A DNA stretch of 64,000 bases from Rhabdophis nuchalis. Lineage: Eukaryota; Chordata; Lepidosauria; Squamata; Natricidae. The notes beneath the pieces were generated by a model that ran no database searches, was not told the origin of the DNA, and saw nothing but the letters and a program-made list of their open reading frames with translations. The stretch's first letter is position 1. Each line of letters opens with the position of its first letter. The stretch covers positions 69,521,619 through 69,585,618 of the forward strand of contig CM077648.1 in the NCBI GenBank assembly GCA_039707465.1, in the 5' to 3' direction. Shown piece by piece: positions 20,226 through 31,998 of the stretch. A program made the translations under genes and the position numbers.

Positions 20226-23200
20226 AAGTTTGAAGCGCTTTGAAGGTGGTTACTAATACCTTGAAGTGCACCCGGAAAGCCACAGGCAGCCAGTGCAGCT
20301 CGCGCAGGAAAGGTGTCACGTGGGAGCAACTAGACGCTCCCAGAATCCCCCGCACAGCCGCATTCTGAACTAACTGGAGTCTCCGGGTGCACCTAGAGAG
20401 AAGCCCCATATAGAGAGCGTTGCAGTACTCCAGACGGGAAATGACGAGGGCTTGGGTGACCGTGCATAAAGCATCACGATCCAGAAAGGGGTGCAACTGG
20501 TGTATCAGGAGAACCTGATAAAAAGCCCCCCTGGCCACGGCTGTCATATGATCTTGTAGAGACAGCCGAGAATCCAGGAGGACACCCAAATTGCGAGCCC
20601 TCTCTGTAGGGGCCAGTGACTCACCCCCAATAGCCAGCAATGGCACCAGCTGGCTATATCGTGACGCCAGAAGCCACAGCCACTCGGTCTTGGCCAGGTT
20701 GAGTTGGAGCCTATTTCTCCCCATCCAGACTCGCACGGCCACCAGACACCGGGACATCACTTCCACGGCATCGTTGGGGTGGCCCGGGGTAGAGATGTAC
20801 AGCTGAGTATCATCAGTGTACTGATGGAACTCTACCCCAAAACCACGGATGATCTCTCCCAACGGCTTCATATAGATGTTGAACAGGAGAGGCGAGAGGA
20901 CCGACCCCTGTGGCACCCCACAAGTGAGGCACCTCGATGTCAACCTCTGCCCTCCTGCCAACACAAATTGCGACCAGTCGGAGAGGTAGGAGGAGAACCA
21001 CCGTAAGACGGTGCCCCCCAGCCCCTCCAGCCGGCGCAACATGATACCATGGTCGATGGTATCGAAAGCCGCTGAGAGATCTAACAGGACCAGGATAGAA
21101 GAACATCCCCTATCCCGAGCCCTCCAGAGATCATTGACCAACGTGACCAATGCTGTTTCCATGCTGTGCCCAGACCGGAAGCCGGACTGGCGCGAGTCCA
21201 GATAGACAGGTTCTTCCAGGTGCTGAGGGAGCTATTGTGCCACCACACTCTCAATAACCTTGGCAAGAAATTGAAGGTAGGAGACAGGACGGTAGTTGGC
21301 TAATACAGCCAGTTCCAGGGAGGGCTTCTTGAGGAGGGGCCTCACCACCGCCTCTTTCAAGGTGGCCGACAGAAACCCCTCACTCAAAGAAGTGTTGACA
21401 ATTCCCTGGAGCCAGCCTCGCGTCACCTCCCGGGAGGCCAGTATCAACCAGGAGGGACACGGGTCCAGTAAACATGTGGTGGCGTTCAGCCACCCCAGCA
21501 TCCTGTCCATGTCCTCAAGGGTCACAGGATCAAACTCTTCCCAGATAACAGACTCAAGACCTACCTCCGGCAACCTGTCCCGGATCTGATCGATTTTATC
21601 ATGCAGATAACACCCAAATTCCTCCGCACGACCCTGCAAGGGGGCATCGTGCGCCCTCTGATAAAGAAAGGAGCGGGTCACCCTAAATAGGGCGGCAGGG
21701 CGGTTATCTGCCGACACGATAAGAGCGGAGAAATAATTACGTTTCGCCGCTTTTATCGCCACTAGGTAGGTCTTCAAATGCGACCTTACCAGTGTCCGGT
21801 CAGACTCAGAGCGGGTGGCTCTCCAACCACTCTCTAGGCATCTCTTCTGACGTTTCATCACCCTCAGCTCCTTGGAAAACCAAGGGGCCAAGGTGGTTCG
21901 GCGCCGGGTGAGAGGCCGCAAAGGCACGACCCGGTCCAGGGCCCCCATGGCCGCATTATTCCAAGCGGCCACTAGGTCCTCACTCAAGTCGCGGGGCAGG
22001 GGTCTCAGGTATTGGCCCAAGCTCCATCTGGAACCTCTCAGGGTCCATCAGGCACCTGGGGTGGAACCAACTCGTCGCTTCCGGTTCCGCCTCCCCGCTG
22101 TGGGATGCAGCAGTTGGAAAGCTCAGCCGAAGGAGAGTGATCTGACCATGACAGGGGTTCAACGACTATTTCCCCTAAACCAAGATCACTCAACCACTGG
22201 CCGGAGGCAAAAACCAAGTCCAGCGTGTGTCCTCCAGTGTGGGTGGGGTCATGAACTAACTGGGTCAGGTCCATGGCCATCATGGAGGCCATGAACTCCC
22301 ATGCCATCTCAGATGCTTCGCCTATTGATGGCAGGTTGAAATCCCCCATGACTAACAGTGTGGGGGTATCAACCACCATCTCGACTATCACATTGAGAAG
22401 CTCGGGTAGGGCTGCTGATATGTAGCAGGGAGCCAGGTACACTATCAGCAAGCCCAGCTGCCTCCCATGACCCCACTTCACACATAGAGACTCACAGCCG
22501 GCTGTCTGCAACACAGTGGTCTCCCTCGGATCCGGCCCTCCTTTATAATAACTGCCACCCCCCCATGCCAACTCTGGGCTCTTGGCTGGTGAAATGCGCG
22601 GTAACCCGGTGGGCACATTTCAATGAGGGGCACCCCCCCCTCTTGGCCCAACCAGGTCTCTGTAATACCCGCCCTCCCCCCCCAAAACCAGATCGTAAAC
22701 GAGGGGGGCTTTATTAACCATGGACCTGACATTACACAACATCAGCCGAAGGCCCAGGCCCTGAGATCCTGAACCCCCTGGGTCGCAAGAGGAGCCACGA
22801 GGGCCAGAGCATGCCACCGCTTGCAAGCAGCGGGTGCGCCCTCCTCTTAAGTGATATGGCCGTCGGCTCCCGCAATGCCTGCCCCTCCCACACACAGTCC
22901 TGATAGAGTGGCCCTCTGTTGAACAGACCCTCACCCCCTCCCCAATTCTGGACACTACGCCCTCCCTGTCGGGGCTATTAGCCAGCCTGGAGACACTCCC
23001 CGGTGGGTTTTCCCCCTCACCCACCACCCTAGTCTCAATTTGCCCCCCCTCCCTGGAGCCCCTTAAAACATGAATTAAGAATCTAATTAAAAAATCCCTT
23101 AGTTTCCGCTTTGACCACCTCTCCTGGTTAACAAACCCCTCATCAAGGTGGGCCCTCATTAGAGCTGAGGGCCAAACCTGCAAGAGGGGGCACTCCCGCA

Positions 23201-23250
23201 GGGCACGGAGGTCAGCCGCTGAGTACGTTAACAATAGTCTGTGAGGAGAT

Positions 23251-24210
<960 letters not shown>

Positions 24211-24705
24211 AATAATCATCATCGTCATCGTCATCATCATCATCTTTATCATCTTTATTGTCATTGTACTAAAATTACAATGAAATTGGTTTTAACTTCA
24301 CTGGTGCAAAATTATAACAGAAACAGAAGAAAAAGAGAGAAAAGAAAAAAGAAAAAAACTGGCATGTGCATGGAGTGATTGTGGTTGAATTTAAAAGTCT
24401 CACAGCCCAAGGATAGAAGCTATCTTTAAACCTGTTTGTTTGGCTGGCTATACTTTGATATCTTCTGCCTGATGGTAGAAGTGCAAAGAGATACCAACCA
24501 GGGTGTAAATCATCTATGAGAATCTTCCTTGCTCTGCTAAAGCAGCGAGATCTGGCGATGTTATCCAGTGATGTCAGAGGGCAACCAATGGTTTCTTGTG
24601 CCGAATTGATCACTCTCTGTAGTGCCTTCCACTCCGCAACTGTTAAACCAGCATACCACACTGATACAATATGTGAGGACACTTTCTATGGTAGACCGCA
24701 TTTTA
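24211..24705 (-). pseudogene. Rex/L2-like LINE C-terminal fragment with (GAT)n tail
   Basis: The minus strand reads STIESVLTYCISVWYAGL, then AEWKALQRVINSAQETIGCPL, ARKILIDDLHPGWYLFALLPSGRRYQSI and SFYPWAVRLLN. The HP....LF.LLPSGRRY block is characteristic of RT C-termini in Rex1/L2-type LINEs common in fish and reptiles. The ORF ends within a T-rich stretch. The 3' end carries ACAATGACAATAAAGATG and a run of GAT/GAC triplets (plus 24205-24260). Only the last ~130 codons are present; exact clade not resolved. Confidence 0.75.
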
Positions 24706-24750
24706 TTTAAGATACCAATAACAATGCTGTTATAGATTCAGGTTTAACAG

Positions 24751-25100
24751 GTATTTCAAAGTATAAGGTGCATCTTTCCCCCCCAAAGAGGGTGAAAATC
24801 TGGGCGCGTCTTATACTCTGAATGTAGCTGAATGGGTCGGCTGTAGAAGGAGGAGATGAAGTGGCACTGCACAGGAGGTGAGGCGTAAGACAAGGTGGCT
24901 CACCGCTCGGACTCCTGCTTCTCCAGACAACCCAGTCAGAGTGTGGTCGGCTTCAGCTCCTGGCCCAGGAGATGGTTCTGGCCAGGAGGAATGCAGAGTC
25001 TCCTGAGAGCCGGGGAGGGCAAAAACTTTTTAAAAAAATTTACCTCTTCAAAATCTTGTTGTATCTTATAATCCAGTATGTCTTATACTCTGAAAAATAC
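24751..25100. mobile_element. Small inverted-repeat DNA element (MITE-like)
   Basis: The left end GTATTTCAAAGTATAAGGTGCA and the right end, read in reverse, GTATTTTTCAGAGTATAAGACATA form imperfect terminal inverted repeats of about 24 bp. No transposase ORF. Related ends flank the element at 33259-33891. Superfamily not assigned; no clear target duplication. Confidence 0.6.
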
Positions 25101-25864
25101 AGTAAGTTGTAAAAGTAAGTATTTGTTTACTATTTACAGTAAGTAAAGTTGTAATTCTGTCTCTTTTGCTTGACAACAAGAGGAAAACAGAATGATCCTA
25201 GCCTGAATGATCATTTCCTCACATACAAATGCAATATTGTACATTGAATTTTAGCTGCTAAGTAAGAATTGCTATATTTCTAAGTGATATTTAAATGATA
25301 TTTAATCATATACCGTAGTTATACAGAATCCAAGTACCAAAGTATTGTTCTGCTTTTTAACTTTATAGCAATCTGTGTGTTTGAAGGCAAAACCTATTTT
25401 GAAGGAGAAAAACAATCAGTATATTTAGACTCAGAGGTTTGTATTCTCTTTGAATGCAAGGTAAGATTACTTTTAATTTCTCTTTCTCCTGCAATTGTTC
25501 CAATTTTATAAATAAACTTTAGAAGATGTTATAAAAATGACAATGATGATTTTTTTCAAGTTGATGTACATTTTTCCATATCATTTTAAGTGGAACATCC
25601 TTCTTAAAAATTGCATGTTTATTCATAATAAGGTTAATGTGGATCATAAATACTTCCTAGAATATCTGAAGATTATAAGAACAATTTTAGGGTTGTTCAC
25701 TATGTCATCCCAAGTCATTTCCCCACTTATTATAGCTTTTAAACCCTTCACAATTTCATTGCATGTTTTATGTAATTTGCTGCTTCTACAATTTTGGGTG
25801 TATCTCCATTTATTTATTTTAGTTGAGAAATCAGTTGTTCTCCTTAGTATGCTGCTATAACTGA
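25101..25864. other. Intron sequence around the first exon
   Basis: AT-rich, with no repeat I can recognise apart from the exon at 25369-25460. The plus ORF at 25537-25860 is chance: low complexity, hydrophobic, and beginning inside the intron. Confidence 0.5.
25369..25460 (+). CDS. NELL2: NELL2-like gene, exon encoding the first half of a VWC domain
   Basis: A 92-bp exon with a good 3' splice site (pyrimidine-rich tract, TTTATAG at 25362-25368) and a consensus donor (AAG|GTAAGA at 25461). Two bases complete a split codon, then 30 codons read ICVFEGKTYFEGEK...VCILFECK, ending in phase 0. From memory this resembles the second von Willebrand factor C domain of NELL2, including TYFEGE and C-x-L-x-E-C-K. 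NELL2 is a secreted, EGF- and VWC-domain glycoprotein that binds Robo3 and acts in neural signalling. The residue identity looks lower than expected for this usually conserved gene, so a paralogue or a relaxed copy is possible. The partner exon is at 33086. Confidence 0.75.
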
Positions 25865-25962
25865 ATGTATGTATGTATGTGTGTGTGTGTATGTATGTGT
25901 GTGTGTGTATGTATATGTATATGCTGCCAGGAACAAATGGAATGAAATATATATATATATAT
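25865..25962. repeat. (TATG)n, (TG)n and (AT)n microsatellite
   Basis: TATG and TG repeats at 25865-25925 and an AT run at 25948-25962. The AT run directly abuts the Penelope end that begins at 25963. Confidence 0.9.
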
Positions 25963-25965
25963 TTT

Positions 25966-26005
25966 AACGACGTTTCGATGAAATCTCATTCATCATCTTC
26001 AGGCT
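25966..26005 (-). ncRNA. Hammerhead-ribozyme-like motif in the Penelope left end
   Basis: The minus strand reads CTGAAGA, then a 6-bp helix (GATGAA/TTCATC), then GAAAC and GTC. These fit the conserved core CUGANGA - stem II - GAA - short stem III (ACGU) - C. About 3 bp of stem I (AGC/GTT) form with one wobble. Minimal hammerheads with tiny stem III are known from Penelope-like terminal repeats. Activity is inferred only. Confidence 0.6.
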
Positions 26006-26099
26006 GGTGCTTCCGGCTTGGTGCTTCTGGCTTGGTGCTTCCAGGAGCAATGTGAGATCTCAGCCGGTTCCTCTTTTTAACTGCCAGTGGGGGTGTGAC

Positions 26100-26230
26100 C
26101 TGATTGGGTGGGAGCTTGGCTGCATTCTGATTGGGTGGGGGTGTGTTCTGATTGGTAGGGGGTTTGGCTGTGCTCTGATTGGATGGGAGTTTGGCTGTGC
26201 TCTGATTGGATGGGGGCGTGTTCTGTTTGG
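26100..26230 (-). repeat. CCAATCAG array inside the Penelope C-terminal tail
   Basis: CTGATTGG on the plus strand at 26100, 26127, 26148, 26175 and 26202, with a degenerate copy at 26223. Spacings are 27, 21, 27, 27 and 21 bp, all multiples of three, so the repeat is in frame and encodes NQS/NQN units. Each copy is also a CCAAT box of the NF-Y type. Confidence 0.8.
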
Positions 26231-26914
26231 GTGGGGGCCTGGTTGTGCTTGTGTTAGTCCGAGTTGCAGAGGGATTTGACCTGGTGAGCTGCGTTACTGT
26301 TGTTTGGCTTCGCGTTTGTGGTCGTACCACATCTCCGTGGTGGGCATCAGTTTGCTTCATGTATGGATTGGAGGGGTTTAAAGTGGTTAATAATGCAGCT
26401 GTGGTCTGGCTTCTGGTTTGTGGTTGGGCTTCTGATTTGTGGTCATCATCGGTGTGGGTTTGGGTTTGCTTTTTGCGTGGATGTGTGATAGTGACATCCT
26501 GTGTGGTTTTCGTGAGTGTGGGTCTGGTATCATTCTTTGTGTTAGGGACTCGTTTGTCAGTGAGGGCGGGTTTCCAAACGGCTGGTAGGCGGGAGGTATC
26601 ATCTCGTTTATTCATGCTGTGTGGCCGTTTTTCTATCTCAATAGCTTCTCTGATTATTCTGTTGGACCAGGGAAGAAGTTGTGTTCTTCAATGCGTGCCT
26701 TTATTCTTCTGTTGGTTTGTCCGATGTATGTGGTGGGGCAGGTGGTGCATGGGATTTCATATACTCCTTGATTTTCAAACTCTATTTTGTCTTTGGGGTT
26801 TCTTAGGATGGTGGATATTTTTCGGTTTGTGTAGAATGCTGTCTTGATGTTGTGTTTGTGGAGGATCTTGCTGATTCTGTCTGTGGTGCCTTTTATGTAT
26901 GGGAGGAGGGCTTT

Positions 26915-27458
<544 letters not shown>

Positions 27459-27459
27459 T

Positions 27460-27592
27460 TGTTTCACAACAACCTGTTATTATTAGGCCCAAATTAAGGG
27501 AGGAGACATACTGTTTCCCTTACTGCCTATCGGCTCATCACTAGAGACCATCCAGACAGCAAGCCAAGAATTACGTTGTATAATATTTTAGA
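27460..27592 (+). repeat. Unnamed dispersed repeat containing TTTCACAACA...CCTG
   Basis: Related segments occur at 28960-29068 (reverse), 44022-44130 and 45470-45560. Shared blocks are CACAACA.CCTG, the GAGG(A/G)AG..A.CTG.TTCCCTT..TG stretch and GGCTCA..CTAG(A/G)(A/G)(A/C)CCATCCAG. It lies beside tRNA-like SINE sequence in each case, so it may be the body of a long SINE. Confidence 0.55.
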
Positions 27593-27830
27593 TATGTGTG
27601 TTAGTTTTATGAGCTGATCAATAAATTAAATTAGAGAGAGACCAGGATAGATCTATTTCGAGCTTATTAGCTGTCATCAGCTGGCCATACCCCTTACTGT
27701 AGCCCCGGTTCGAATCCCAGTAAGGGGTATGGCCAGCTGATGAGAGCTAATAAGCTCGAAATAGATCTATCCTGGTCTCTCTCTAATTTAATTTATTGAT
27801 CAGCTCATAAAACTAACATATATATATATG
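27593..27830. repeat. Inverted repeat with tRNA-like B-box centre
   Basis: Two arms of about 110 bp, nearly identical in reverse complement, meet near 27700. Each arm runs from TTAGTTTTATGAGCTGATCAATAAAT to GCCATACCCCTTACTG. The centre holds GGTTCGAATCCC, a pol III B-box-like motif from a tRNA-derived SINE. No A box is adjacent, so it is not a tRNA gene. The same arm sequence recurs at 27990-28090 and 28820-28935. Confidence 0.8.
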
Positions 27831-27982
27831 TGTGTGTGTTTGTATGTATATGTATATGTATATATGTATATATGTATATATGTATATATGTATATATGTA
27901 TATATGTATATATGTATATATGTATATATATTGATCATCTCAAAAACGTAACGTGTGTGTGTGTGTGTGTGTGTGTGTTTGG
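27817..27982. repeat. (TATATATG)n and (TG)n microsatellite
   Basis: An AT/TG mixed array at 27817-27930 with a repeated TATATATG unit, a short unique bridge, then TG at 27953-27979. Confidence 0.9.
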
Positions 27983-28222
<240 letters not shown>

Positions 28223-28680
28223 TTTATTTTTAAACCGCACCCTCTCCCCACAGGGACCCGGGGCGGTGCACAGGCAGAATAAAAACAGTCAAAAAATACA
28301 TACATTTCATAAAAAACAATTAAACCAACCCTGTGCTAAAAATTCGCTAAAAATATACTACCCCATTAAAAAACCCCAAAGACAGAGAGACTATCCTAGG
28401 CCGGCCAGACAGAAGAAGTGTGTTTTTAGCTTGAGATGGAAGGAGCGGAGGTCAGTGGTCATCCTGATATCGGGGGGAAGGTCGTTCCAGAGGGCCGGGC
28501 CCGCCACAGAGAGAGCCCTTCCCCTGGGAGTCGCCCGCTGACAGAGTCTAGTGGACGGCACCCGGAGAAGTCCCTCTCTGTGGGAGCGGATCGGCCGTGA
28601 GGATGTATGGGGCAGGATCCGATCCCGCAGATAGCTAGGTCCCGAGCCATGGAGCGCTTTAAAGATGATGACTAACACCT
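28223..28680 (-). pseudogene. L2-clade LINE 3' fragment (L2-4)
   Basis: Holds only the 3' UTR and the last ~95 codons: [25 protein letters not shown], then [21 protein letters not shown] and KLKTHFFCLAGLG. The ORF end is intact and close to L2-5 (36964-40239). 5'-truncated at about 28680, inside SINE-derived sequence. Confidence 0.9.
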
Positions 28681-28935
28681 TATGTTACATGCTAGGCAGG
28701 AGCCTTAGCCATTAGGCCAACCTGTTCTCTTCCTGTTCAGCTGAGACAGGAGGATAAGTATATACTTGTTCCACAACAAGTATATGTAAATATAGAGAGA
28801 AAGAGCATGTAACATAGCCCTGGTTCAAATCCCAGTAAGGGTATGGCTAGCTGATCAGAGCTAAAAACCTCAAAATAGATCTATACTAGTCTCCCTGATT
28901 TATTTATTGATCAGCTCAAAAACCTAACACACATA
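28681..28935 (+). repeat. Rearranged tRNA-derived SINE
   Basis: The minus-oriented head at 28683-28735 contains TGGCCTAATGGCTAAGGCTCCTGCC on the reverse strand, an A-box-like segment. From 28800 the plus strand has CCCTGGTTCAAATCCCAGTAAGGG (B box), then the SINE body and TTTATTTATTGATCAGC tail. The two halves face opposite ways, so the copy has been inverted internally. Confidence 0.6.
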
Positions 28936-29065
28936 TATTAAAAAAAATTACACAACAGAACTCATGGCTTTCTGTCTAGATGGTCTCTGGTGATGAGCCG
29001 AAAGGCAGAAAAGGAAACAGTATGCTTCCTCCCTTAATTGGGGCTTAACAGGGTGTTGTGGAACA

Positions 29066-29117
<52 letters not shown>

Positions 29118-29160
29118 CCTGGCAGCATTCTGAAGAATATACTGTCCCCCCCCCCAATCC
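28936..29160 (-). repeat. Dispersed repeat copy with an (AC)n array
   Basis: 28960-29068 is the reverse-complement relative of 27460-27560. The AC array at 29069-29115 follows. Minus ORFs here are low-complexity Cys/Val repeats and not genes. Confidence 0.65.
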
Positions 29161-30094
29161 TCTTGACTTTTTACGTTAGTTGCAGTTTTTAATGCTGTAT
29201 TATATCTAATACAATTTAATGTATGAATATCATTACTCATACTATCAAAGGGATTTTCCCCCCCGTTTTATATCTGGGTTCATAATTTGTGCATTTTCAC
29301 TCTTGTTTGGTGAGGGGTTAAAACTGTTGCCTTTTTCTTTTCTCAAGTCATAATTTTTGTTGCTGCAGAGTTGTGGATATCTTTACATCTGTTTTATATT
29401 TAGTTAGTTAATGATAAAAAGAGAATCCCAAAGAACTAAGTTTATCAGAGGTGGTATTCAGCCGGTTCAGACCGATACAGGTGAACTGTTGGTGGAAATT
29501 TTGAGTAGTTCAGAGAATTGGCAAATACTAGCTCTGGCTGGCCCTGCTCCCACCCACCCACTTGTCCCGCCACTTCTGATCTTGCCTCCCCAGCATAGCA
29601 CACTGTGTGGCTCCTTGCTTGCGTTGACCACACAGTCTCTGCAGCATGTCTGCCTGGGTAAGTAAGCCTGCGAATCGTGGCCTAGCTGGCTGCCCCTCCG
29701 ACAATCCCTGCTTGCCTTTCCTACTCCTTTCCACATGGCATGCAGCCCGGCCATGCTTCACTGCCTTCCCTGTGGCCTTCCTGGTGCTCCTCGTGGCCAG
29801 GTCCACTTGCCTGCCTTTCCTACTCCCTTCTACATGGTACACAGCCGCCCCATGCTTCCCTGCCTTCCCAGCAGCCTTCCTGGTGTTCCCTGTGGTCAGA
29901 CCCACTTGCCTGCCTTCCCTGCTGCCTTCCATGCAGTCCTGCCTTATTTGCCTGTCTTCTTTGCAAAGAAGGGAAGCAGCCAGGCTGCCTCTGCCTTTCA
30001 TTGGGGCACGTGGAGTGAGATGGACCATCTCTTCTCTTCCCCCTTCACTTCTTCTCCTTGTTGGCAGAAGAGTTTTCCTTACCCACCAACGCCC

Positions 30095-30360
30095 AGATGC
30101 CCTCGCTTTCTCCAAATTCCCCAAGCATTTCTTTGCCTACCTGATTTCCAGCTCCATCATGTTTCTCACCATAATGTGCAAGAAAAAGAAAATGTAAGTG
30201 AGGTTAAAAAAAATCAATCAATTCGAACTTTTCACAAAAGAAAAAGATCTTGAGTGAATATTTTTCGTAGTTCCACACATTTTTCTTTCCCTGCACATGA
30301 TGGCAAGAAACACAATGGAGCTGGAAATCAGGTAGGCAAAGAAATGCTTGGGAGAAGCGA
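30095..30360. repeat. Small palindrome in the hAT-like element
   Basis: The left arm ends in CCAAGCATTTCTTTGCCTAC, CTGATTTCCAGCTCCAT and ATAATGTGCA. The right arm (30285-30360) is the reverse complement with few differences. The centre is near 30230 and AT-rich. Confidence 0.8.
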
Positions 30361-30734
30361 ATGCACCTGGGCGGCGGTAGTGGGGAAAGGTCTTGACGTA
30401 GCACTTCATTCAGGCAATGGAGCGGCTGGTGGGAGGTGAGGAGGCCGCTTTCCCTCTCTTCTCCCTGCTCCTCCATTTACTGTTTCTACATTGCAGTTGG
30501 TGCCTCCATTGGTGGTGAACAAAACAACCCCATCGTGCCACACCTCCTCCTGCAGCCATGCACACACACATGCCCATCAATGTGTAGCCTTTCCTTAAAT
30601 GGGCTGTTTGTGTGGACATGGGGCACTTGGAGAGAAAGAGCAAGAGAGCTCGCCAACCTCTGTTTGTTTGTGTGTGTGCATGTGTGTGTGTGGTGAGACG
30701 GAGAGAGGGAGCAATTCGTGCTTCAGCCAAGGCA

Positions 30735-31745
30735 CCCAAACATCTGGCAGCAGTGGGGGAAGCTTCCGAGCAGCACGATCCCCCTCCTCAGTTAGCCAGC
30801 TCCACTGGACCTACTCCCTGAGTCACCGTCCTCCTCACCCCCTCCCCCACTCAAGTGACAGCAGGCTCAGCCAAGGCCATGAACTTCCTCACCTGGCTGG
30901 CCACCAACAAAGAGCCGTGTGGCTAACCGCCGCTCAATGCTCCATGCAGTATTGCCCAGCTGCCAGTGGGGATGGAGCTGCCAGCCCAGCTTAGGCTTGG
31001 GTTGGCTGGTTGGAACAATGTAGAGCTGACGCTCCCATGCTGCAGCTGAAAGAGAAGGCACCATGAGAGAAGGTGCTCACTTTGGAATCTATGAATCAGC
31101 AGGTCAAGGCAGTGGAGTACACAGTGCAAGGGCCCATCATCCTGAAAGTGTGTGAGATTGAAAAGGAGCTGTGGAAGGGTATCAAAAAGCCTTTCACAGA
31201 AGTCACCAAGGCCAACAGGAGGAGGAGGAGGAGAAAAATTGCGCCAGACACCTGGCCCTGCTGTGGTGGCTTCAATGGCCTGACTAAAGTTGTGATTTGC
31301 CATGAATCACCAATGCTGGCTCCTTTCCTTTCAGCTGCAGCACTGCTCCAGCCAGCCAGGCCAAGCCCAAGCCCAAGCTGGGCTGGCAGCTCTGTCCCCA
31401 CTGGCAGCTGAGCAATGCTGCATGGGGCATTGGCTGCATGGCTCTTTGTCGGTGGCCAGCTAGGTGAGGAAGTGCATGGCCACAGCTCTGTGCTTGGGGA
31501 AGCGAGGGGGAGTGGCATGACAGCAGCTTCCCGAGAGAAGCAGAGAAGATCGCCGCTTGCAAGAAGACAAGCAGAAGTAGCAAGTGTATGCTGTGCCATG
31601 GGAAAAATGGGAGGCCATGTTGTCCCACAGAGCCTGCTGCTGCTTGGGGTGGGGGGCGGTGAGGAGAATGGCGAGACTCAGGGAATAGATCAGGTGGAAC
31701 TGGCTGACTGGGAAGGGGGGTATCATGCTGCTCAGAAACCACCCC
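30735..31745. repeat. Large palindrome in the hAT-like element
   Basis: Arms of roughly 330 bp (30735-31062) and 430 bp (31316-31745) are reverse complements with indels. Matching landmarks: CATGCTGCAGCTGAAA against TTTCAGCTGCAGCACTG; GTGAGGAAGT against ACTTCCTCAC; and CGAGCAGCACGATCCCCC against GGGGGGTATCATGCTGCTC. The loop is about 250 bp. Confidence 0.85.
31067..31216 (+). pseudogene. GPT2: Alanine aminotransferase (GPT/GPT2)-like exon fragment
   Basis: Fifty codons from GAG at 31067 read [18 protein letters not shown], then VQGPIILK and [13 protein letters not shown]. From memory this is the N-terminal part of vertebrate alanine aminotransferase, whose proteins have KVLTL..MNP.V..VEYAVRGPIV and G(V/I)KKPFTEVIRAN there. 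The enzyme moves the amino group of alanine to 2-oxoglutarate with pyridoxal phosphate. Only this stretch is present: a TGA lies just upstream (31064-31066) and AGG repeats replace the next residues. It sits in the loop of the palindrome, so it is most simply a captured exon piece. It cannot make an enzyme. Confidence 0.8.
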
Positions 31746-31998
31746 CTCCACTGCCTCCCCACACACACAGAGAAAGAGGTTGGAGAGCTGGGAGGAGAGG
31801 GGCGGGGCAAGACACCCCTGGGCGTGGGTGAGGTCAAGTTGGCCATGCCCACACAATCACCTGACCACCAAGCCATGACTACCAAACCATGACCACCCAG
31901 TTACATGAACACTAAGCCATGCCCACCAAGCCACACCCACCAAGCCACGGCCACAGAACTGGTAGTAAAAATTTTTGAATCCCACCACTGGAGTTTAT

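Larger units (their letters stand above)
18188..23250 (-). pseudogene. L2-clade LINE, long but broken copy (L2-3), split by element Y2
   Basis: The 3' UTR and ORF end lie at 18188-18475, the rest at 20226-23250 after element Y2. Reading up the minus strand, the N-terminus is at 23234 (ALRECPLLQVWPSALMRAHLDEGFVNQERW). The endonuclease has LRLMLCNVRSMVNKAPLVYDL, LLVMGDFNLPSIGE and WSDHS. RT has [71 protein letters not shown] and the catalytic [10 protein letters not shown] (YTDD where relatives have YADD). Several frameshifts lie near 22620, 22030 and 21230. The 5' end is uncertain; homology to the ORF start ends near 23250. Confidence 0.85.
29446..31990. mobile_element. Non-autonomous hAT-like element carrying palindromes and a gene fragment
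   Basis: Ends CAGAGGTGGTATTCA and, reversed, CAGTGGTGGGATTCA are terminal inverted repeats of hAT type. They are flanked by 8-bp duplications AAGTTTAT (29438-29445) and GAGTTTAT (31991-31998), one mismatch apart. No transposase is seen in 2.5 kb. Inside are a small palindrome (30095-30360), a large palindrome (30735-31745) and an alanine-aminotransferase-like fragment in its loop (31067-31216). The tail (31850-31960) repeats CCA.GCC(A/C)(C/T)(A/G)CCCACCAAGCC. It probably moved with a transposase supplied elsewhere. Confidence 0.75.

Noticed and set aside
25537..25860. Hydrophobic 107-codon plus ORF after the first NELL2-like exon
   Set aside because: It lies in intron sequence after a good splice donor, has biased AT-driven composition and no recognisable domain.
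29528..30253. Several ORFs of 100-200 codons on both strands
   Set aside because: Low-complexity Leu/Pro/Cys-rich frames inside the hAT-like element, none with a known domain; palindromic DNA produces ORFs on both strands.
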